In this document: positions 5,756-9,951 of the stretch, piece after piece
Numbering within the stretch: position 1 is the stretch's first letter
Layout of the letters: each line of letters opens with the position of its first letter
NCBI GenBank assembly: GCA_964578745.1
Contig: CAZODZ010000058.1
Location: forward strand, 1-9,951
Direction: 5' to 3'
Length of the DNA: 9,951 nucleotides
Source: SKVJ01 sp964578745
GTDB taxonomy: Bacteria; Chloroflexota; Dehalococcoidia; GIF9; AB-539-J10
The notes under the pieces: generated by a model
Database searches by the model: none
Told to the model about the DNA's origin: nothing
What the model saw: only the letters and a program-made list of their open reading frames with translations
Program-made: the position numbers and the translations under genes

Positions 5756-6895
5756 CTAGAGAACGGCCTTCTCTATCCCGTCTATCTTCTCCGGCGTAAG
5801 TGGAAGCGTCGCATTCTCGAGCACCGATGTGAGAGCAAGCATGTTCTCGTTGGACACCTGGTTTTCCGTCGACACCTCGAAGCATACGCGCTCACCTGTG
5901 CCCGTATCCCTGAGCATCGAGAGCGCCTGCTTCTTCGTCTCCTCAGGACCCAGTGCATACACAGAGCCCGGGAAGCCCGTCCAGATGACCTTGTCAGGCC
6001 AGAGCTTGAGCGCCTCACCCAGCGTGAGATCACCCATCGGCGGGACGTGCAACGCCTCGATGACGTCGATATCCGTCTTAGGAATCAGGTCCTTCAATGC
6101 AGCCATCCGACCGTCACAGTGAACACCTACAAGCTTGCCCGCTGCATGCATCCTATCGCAGCACTTCTTCCACTCGGGAATGAAGTATTTCTCAAACAGT
6201 CGCGGGTTCACCAGTACCGCGTCGATGTTGTCGGCAAGCAGGAAGAAGTCGGCAGGCGAGCCAGCGGCAATCTCCCACAGCGGCTCGTATGCCTTCGCAA
6301 TCGTCTCAAACGCCTCTTCCACCAGGTCTGGGTAGCGTACATGGTGTATGAAGAACCGCCCGCCTTCGCTACCGACCCAGTCGATCATGAGAAGCTGTAT
6401 GCCCTGGTGTGGCACCCAGTCCCAGACTATGCCATCATCGCCAAGCCAGTCCTTGGCCTGTTCAAGCGGGAAATAGTCGGCCTTGAATTCGAGGTTCTCA
6501 TACATATACTTGAGCACCTTGTAGTCATCCGGACCCTTGATAGCGCGCTCGGTCTGCCACGGCGTGACGTCACGCCAGCTCCGGTTTGCATGCCACTGCC
6601 CGACGCCCGGTTCACGCTTCTCGACATGTGAAATGGTGCCGACAGGCGTCTTGAATGTGCGGCGCAACTCAACGGCTCCGGTGGAATACGTCTCGTACTT
6701 CTCCGTCACTTCCACACCGTGCCATGTCATTGTGTAACTGGGACGTGCCCAACTGAGCCCCATGCCGCGGTTCCGACATTCGCGTTCCGCCCACCCTTGC
6801 TGGCTGTGCCGCCAGTTGTGGAAGAACGGTAGACGGTCGGCCTGTTGTTTCCGGCTTGCCGCGAGGATGCGTTCACGTCTGGTCATCTCCGCCAT
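5756..6895 (-). CDS. URO-D-superfamily corrinoid methyltransferase
   Basis: The 379-residue protein belongs to the uroporphyrinogen decarboxylase superfamily, in the branch of MtaA/CmuA/MtvB-type methyltransferases that move methyl groups between a substrate or coenzyme and a corrinoid protein. The start MAEMTRRERILAAS followed by ADRLPFF is the usual family opening. Other family segments are LLADNID (219-225), VNPRLFEKYFIPEWKK (229-244) and HCDG at 259-262. The MtaA-type zinc site is normally H-x-C-G; here the third position is Asp261, with Cys260 beside His259. A later Cys338 lies in the region of the last zinc ligand. Pairing with the corrinoid gene makes methyl transfer far more likely than haem synthesis. 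The ATG at 6895 was chosen because GGGGG (6904-6908) precedes it by eight bases and it follows the upstream stop by one base. An ATG at 6916 would overlap the upstream gene. The substrate (O-, N- or S-methyl compound) cannot be read from the sequence. Confidence 0.85.
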   Translation of the reverse strand: MAEMTRRERILAASRKQQADRLPFFHNWRHSQQGWAERECRNRGMGLSWARPSYTMTWHGVEVTEKYETYSTGAVELRRTFKTPVGTISHVEKREPGVGQWHANRSWRDVTPWQTERAIKGPDDYKVLKYMYENLEFKADYFPLEQAKDWLGDDGIVWDWVPHQGIQLLMIDWVGSEGGRFFIHHVRYPDLVEEAFETIAKAYEPLWEIAAGSPADFFLLADNIDAVLVNPRLFEKYFIPEWKKCCDRMHAAGKLVGVHCDGRMAALKDLIPKTDIDVIEALHVPPMGDLTLGEALKLWPDKVIWTGFPGSVYALGPEETKKQALSMLRDTGTGERVCFEVSTENQVSNENMLALTSVLENATLPLTPEKIDGIEKAVL

Positions 6896-6896
6896 C

Positions 6897-7559
6897 CTAC
6901 TTACCCCCTTCGGCATTCGCTATCCATTCTGTACACTTGTGAACACCTTCGATCGCGTTCAGCGCACAGTGGTCGGCCCCGATGCTCTCCGCAAACTGCG
7001 GTGTAACGGGGGTGCCGCCAACAATCACCTTGACCCTGTCACGGAGCCCCGCCGCCTCAAGGGCCCTGATGACATCGCCCATCCTCGGCATCGTGGTGCT
7101 GAGCAGGGCCGACAGACCAATAACATCGGGCTCGAAGTTCTTCGCCTCTTCGACAATGCGCTCCGCCGGGACGTCCATGCCGAGGTCCCTCACATCAAAG
7201 CCCTGGACACCCAGCAGGGTGGCGACTATGTTCTTGCCGATATCGTGGTAGTCGCCCTCGACTGTCGCTACGATTGCTCTCGCCTTGCTCTCTTCAGCCG
7301 CGTTTGCAGTCAGATAGGGCTCCATGACGGCAATGCCGTCCTTCATCACCTCACCGGCCACAACCAGCTCGGAGAGGAAATATTCGCCCTCCTCGAATTT
7401 CTGGCCGACCTCGACCATCCCGGGCACCATTCCCTCGGTGATGGCTACCTGGGGGTCGACTCCGTCATCCATGGCTGCCTGGGCAACCTTGCTGATGTTC
7501 TCAAGGTCCATACTCGTTATCGCATCCTTGAGCGCCTGCAGGTGCTCTTCTCTAGTCAT
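6897..7559 (-). CDS. Methyltransferase cognate corrinoid protein (MtaC/MtbC/MtvC type)
   Basis: The 220-residue protein has the normal length and order of corrinoid shuttle proteins. It begins with an N-terminal four-helix cap (about 1-88, with EGMVPGMVEVGQKFEEGEYF typical of the family), followed by a Rossmann-like B12-binding domain. The base-off cobalamin motif D-x-H-x-x-G is GDYHDIGKN at 102-110, with His105 as the lower cobalt ligand. LSALLSTTM (149-157) and VGGTPVT (180-186) complete the nucleotide-tail binding site. It carries the methyl group on cobalt between methyltransferases in the cytoplasm. The ATG at 7559 is preceded by a perfect AAGGAGGT ribosome binding site ten bases upstream. 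The stop lies one base before the start of the methyltransferase gene, so the two are translationally coupled. No B12 riboswitch sequence was seen upstream, and no reductive activator gene (RamA type) is in the window. Confidence 0.94.
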   Translation of the reverse strand: MTREEHLQALKDAITSMDLENISKVAQAAMDDGVDPQVAITEGMVPGMVEVGQKFEEGEYFLSELVVAGEVMKDGIAVMEPYLTANAAEESKARAIVATVEGDYHDIGKNIVATLLGVQGFDVRDLGMDVPAERIVEEAKNFEPDVIGLSALLSTTMPRMGDVIRALEAAGLRDRVKVIVGGTPVTPQFAESIGADHCALNAIEGVHKCTEWIANAEGGK

Positions 7560-7580
7560 AGGCAGTGGTACCTCCTTGCG

Positions 7581-7636
7581 CAGCGCCGACCATCGTACAA
7601 ACTGCTCGCGCAGGTGTCAACGTACAGCGCCGACCA
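7581..7636. repeat. 12-bp direct repeats flanking the corrinoid promoter
   Basis: CAGCGCCGACCA occurs at 7581-7592 and again at 7625-7636, a period of 44 bp. On the minus strand one copy lies just upstream of the -35 box and the other overlaps the last base of the -10 box and the start site. This placement suits a regulator that binds on both sides of the promoter, for example by looping, about four helical turns apart. Confidence 0.45.
7592..7620 (-). promoter_or_regulatory. Sigma70-type promoter of the corrinoid operon
   Basis: On the minus strand TTGACA (7620-7615) is followed by a 17-bp spacer and TACGAT (7597-7592, four of six consensus bases). Transcription would start near 7585 and give a leader of about 25 nt carrying the AAGGAGGT ribosome binding site of the corrinoid gene. 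Confidence 0.6.
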
Positions 7637-8173
7637 CCATCAACCCCCGGACCCTGTTTCCTCAACGACCACAAGGCTTCCACCCGCCTGGCCCAGACAC
7701 TGTGACCACCTGCCCCGTCAACACGTTCCACAACTTCGTGTTCATGCCGGACCCTGGCATCTGAGGAGACGCTGCAATCTGCACAGAGGAGCTGCCATGG
7801 CCCATCACCGCTGCAATGTCGCCCCCTGTGCCAACAAGGTCCACGCCGATAGTCCCTCCGGCATGGCCGGGCTGCACCACGGTTGCGGTGTACCACCGCG
7901 TTGATGACGCCTCAACCAGTGTGCCAGCCGTACGGGGGTCCGGAGGATGGCAGACTGCCACCCTGGTCCTGCTCCAGTGATGCGTGGTTCGCCCGAGTTG
8001 ACAATCGGGACGGGATAGCCGTAGAGTGCTAAATTGCCGTCCAGTCGAATGTGTTGGGCGCACAGTTAGCCGCCGGCAAGTGGACGAAGATTGTTGCGCC
8101 GGACCCATGCAGTGGTACAGATGGCTCACAACACCGGCGAAAGAGGAAGAGGTTAACTATCGACTCGCCGAGA
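7637..8173. other. Divergent intergenic region with only weak coding signals
   Basis: This stretch separates the corrinoid operon (-) from the sensor gene (+). The minus-strand frame ending at 7662 is open for 155 codons. Its last 80 or so residues (about 7910-7662) have a protein-like composition (GTGGDIAAVMGHGSSSV, then LWNVLTGQVVTV), but the upstream part looks non-coding and it has no clear start. On the + strand a 35-codon ORF (ATG 7797 to 7904) follows GAGGAG by five bases and encodes a Cys/His-rich peptide. The two overlap on opposite strands, so at most one is likely real, and neither is called as a gene. The right part (from about 7990) holds the sensor promoter and a leader of about 140 nt. 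Confidence 0.45.
7998..8027 (+). promoter_or_regulatory. Candidate promoter of the MASE3 sensor gene
   Basis: TTGACA at 7998-8003, an 18-bp spacer and TAGAGT at 8022-8027 (four of six consensus bases) form a plausible sigma70-type promoter. It would leave a leader of about 140 nt before the ATG at 8174. Confidence 0.45.
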
Positions 8174-9951
8174 ATGGACAACACGGCCGGGACATGGCAC
8201 AGCCCTCGCACGAGGGCTGGCGGCATCGTTACCGCTGCGGTCAGCCTTTCTGCCCTGTACCTGCTGAGCCGCTACAACTACCTGCTGTTTCACTGTTCAG
8301 TGGAGTTCTTTTGCGTCTTCGCCGCGGTGACCATCTTCGTCATTGCGTGGCATACGCGGATCTGGACACCGAACCACTACCTGCTGTTCCTGGGGATAGC
8401 CTACCTGTTCGTTGGTATCATCGACGGTACCCACACACTGGCGTATAAAGGGATGGGGGTCTTCCCCACCAGCGGTGCAAACGAGGCAACGCAACTCTGG
8501 ATTCTCGCCCGTTACACTGAGGCATTCTCACTGCTGGCCGCACCGTTGTTCATCACCCGCCGCATGCGCGTCGCCCCGCTCATCAGTCTGTACGCGGCCG
8601 TGTCAGGATTTGGACTGCTCGCGATATGGCGGCTGGGCATCTTTCCCGATTGTTTCATAGAGGGCCAGGGGCTGACTCCATTCAAGATTGCCAGCGAGTA
8701 TGTCATTGCCGCGGTGCTTGCAGGCGCCATCGCGCACCTGCTGAAACACAGGGCTCGGCTGGCGCCACGTGTTGTGACGCTGCTGGTAGCAGCGATGGCG
8801 CTGACAATCGCAGCGGAGATGGCTTTCACGCTCTACACGGACGTTTACGGCGTCTCGAACATGGTCGGCCACCTGCTGAAGGCGGTTTCGTTCTATCTCG
8901 TCTACCGGGCCGTTGTGCTGACAAGCCTTGTGACTCCGTACAGTCTCGTGTTCCGTGACCTGAAGGAGGCACGAGCCAGGGTCGAACGCGAGCGGGACAT
9001 GGCGCAGCAGTATCTGGACATCGCGGGAATGATACTGGTGGTCCTCGACACCGCGGGCAGGGTGAGTCTCATCAACAAGAAGGGCGCCGACATACTGGGC
9101 TACCCGGCGGAGGAGATTGTCGGGCGGGACTGGTTTGCAGACTTCATCCCAGAGTCGCAGCGCGAAGCCGTGAGCAGCGTCTTCCAGCAACTGGTGGCCG
9201 GGCAGGTCCAACCAGTAGAGTACGTTCAGAACGCGGTGCTCACGCGTGGTGGAGAGGAGCGCACCATCGCGTGGCACAACGCCGTTGTGCGCGATCAGGC
9301 TGGCGCTGTCACCGGCGTCCTCAGCTCGGGAGAGGACATGACCGAGCGGCTCCACACGGAGAAAGCCCTCCGTGAAAGCGAGGAGAAGTACCGCTCTCTC
9401 TTTGAGCGATCCGTCGATGCCATCTGCCTGGCCAGTGTCGACGGCACCGTGCTTGAAGCAAACCCCGCCTGGCTCAAGCTGTTCGGATGTGAACCCTCGG
9501 ACATCGGGCATTTCAACGTGACGGAGCTATACCAGGACCCGGCCCAGCGTGATGAGCTTCTACACAAGCTGGCGCAGAACGACGTGGTCTTCAACGAGGA
9601 AGTGGCTTTCAGGAAAAAGGACGGCACGCCGCTACAATGCGCGATCTCCTCCGCTGCGGTCCGGGATGAGAACGGTAACCTCGTGGCCGTCCACACCGTC
9701 GAGCACGATGTGACACAGGCCAGGCGGGCCGAGCAGGAACTTCGCGAATCGGAGCAGCGCTTCCGTATCCTGGTCGAGAGCACAGGCACGGCGGTACTAC
9801 TCACCAGGCTAGACGGAACCATCGTTGACTGCAACGATGCCGCGGCGGAGATGCTGGGGTACTCCCGCAAGGAACTCCTCCAGGCATCGATGGCCACGCT
9901 GTGCAGCGTTGAGAGATGCACAGCCATGCTGGGCAGGGTGAGCCGGGACGG
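8174..9951 (+). CDS. MASE3-domain multi-PAS sensor protein, 5' part
   Basis: The frame is open from the ATG at 8174 to the right edge (592 codons visible). The N-terminal about 260 residues are a MASE3 membrane sensor domain with several hydrophobic helices. Its hallmark DGTHTLAYKGMGVFP stretch is at 84-98, followed by ATQLWILARYTEAFSL (105-120). A charged linker (262-278, LKEARARVERERD) leads to PAS1 (about 279-392, ending SGEDMTERL), PAS2 (about 405-515, ending VEHDVTQARRAE) and the start of PAS3 (from about 528). MASE3 proteins of this kind usually end in a histidine kinase or GGDEF output, which lies outside the window. The sensed signal is unknown. The start is set by the short run of residues before the first helix; the nearest purine-rich site (AGAGGAAGAGG, 8142-8152) is rather far upstream, so the ribosome binding site is weak. 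It is divergent from the corrinoid operon, and co-regulation is possible but unproven. Confidence 0.9.
   Translation, partial: MDNTAGTWHSPRTRAGGIVTAAVSLSALYLLSRYNYLLFHCSVEFFCVFAAVTIFVIAWHTRIWTPNHYLLFLGIAYLFVGIIDGTHTLAYKGMGVFPTSGANEATQLWILARYTEAFSLLAAPLFITRRMRVAPLISLYAAVSGFGLLAIWRLGIFPDCFIEGQGLTPFKIASEYVIAAVLAGAIAHLLKHRARLAPRVVTLLVAAMALTIAAEMAFTLYTDVYGVSNMVGHLLKAVSFYLVYRAVVLTSLVTPYSLVFRDLKEARARVERERDMAQQYLDIAGMILVVLDTAGRVSLINKKGADILGYPAEEIVGRDWFADFIPESQREAVSSVFQQLVAGQVQPVEYVQNAVLTRGGEERTIAWHNAVVRDQAGAVTGVLSSGEDMTERLHTEKALRESEEKYRSLFERSVDAICLASVDGTVLEANPAWLKLFGCEPSDIGHFNVTELYQDPAQRDELLHKLAQNDVVFNEEVAFRKKDGTPLQCAISSAAVRDENGNLVAVHTVEHDVTQARRAEQELRESEQRFRILVESTGTAVLLTRLDGTIVDCNDAAAEMLGYSRKELLQASMATLCSVERCTAMLGRVSRD
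8200..8219. repeat. Palindrome inside the first codons of the sensor gene
   Basis: CAGCCCTCG (8200-8208) and CGAGGGCTG (8211-8219) are perfect 9-bp arms separated by two bases, lying at codons 9-16 of the sensor gene. It may form an mRNA hairpin close to the start codon or be an operator-like site downstream of the promoter. Coding constraint alone could also produce it. Confidence 0.4.

Noticed and set aside
7560..7800. Cobalamin riboswitch upstream of the corrinoid operon
   Set aside because: No B12-box-like conserved core was found on the minus strand; the promoter lies only about 25 nt from the start codon region, leaving no room for the aptamer.
6762..7904. 380-codon open frame on the + strand
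   Set aside because: It runs antisense across the clearly recognised methyltransferase and corrinoid genes and its sequence resembles no protein; only its last 35 codons, after a ribosome binding site, were considered separately.
8603..9511. 302-codon open frame on the minus strand
   Set aside because: It is antisense to the MASE3-PAS gene, which shows clear domain motifs; long antisense frames are common in GC-rich coding DNA.
9295..9927. 210-codon open frame on the minus strand
   Set aside because: It is a Ser-rich shadow of the PAS2 and PAS3 coding sequence.

Overview
The window is GC-rich bacterial DNA. Its gene content is typical of an anaerobe living on 2-oxo acids (amino-acid fermentation) and corrinoid-dependent methyl transfer. 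The set is: a 2-oxoacid:ferredoxin oxidoreductase subunit, an ADP-forming acyl-CoA synthetase, a corrinoid protein with a URO-D-family methyltransferase, and a MASE3/PAS sensor. This combination is common in uncultured Chloroflexota (Dehalococcoidia-like) and some other anaerobic lineages. The lineage is an inference from gene content only; no phylogenetic marker is present.

Layout. (1) Positions 1-2510, + strand: the 3' end of an indolepyruvate/2-oxoacid:ferredoxin oxidoreductase beta (gamma-domain) subunit, a strong intergenic hairpin, then a fused ADP-forming acyl-CoA synthetase. Together they would convert (aryl)pyruvates to acyl-CoA and then to acid plus ATP. (2) Positions 2511-3754: mostly non-coding. 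It holds a 37-residue rubredoxin-like microprotein with its own terminator (+) and a small four-helix membrane protein with a PLDc_N-like C-terminus (-). It also holds several repeats that look regulatory. (3) Positions 3755-4652, +: a conserved protein of unknown function broken by a single-base frameshift, ending at a bidirectional terminator. (4) Positions 7559-4697, -: an operon of corrinoid protein, URO-D-family methyltransferase and a ketopantoate-reductase-like enzyme. The last gene is frameshifted in a seven-base G run and has Asn where the catalytic Lys is expected. A good sigma70-type promoter flanked by 12-bp direct repeats precedes the operon. (5) Positions 7560-8173: divergent intergenic region. 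(6) Position 8174 to the right edge, +: a MASE3-PAS-PAS-PAS sensor protein whose output domain lies outside the window.

The corrinoid protein and methyltransferase almost certainly act as a pair, taking a methyl group from an unknown substrate (O-, N- or S-methyl). The divergently transcribed sensor could belong to the same locus, but nothing in the sequence proves it. Two single-base frameshifts within about 650 bp, one in a homopolymer, mean that either sequencing/assembly errors or gene decay must be considered for that part of the window.
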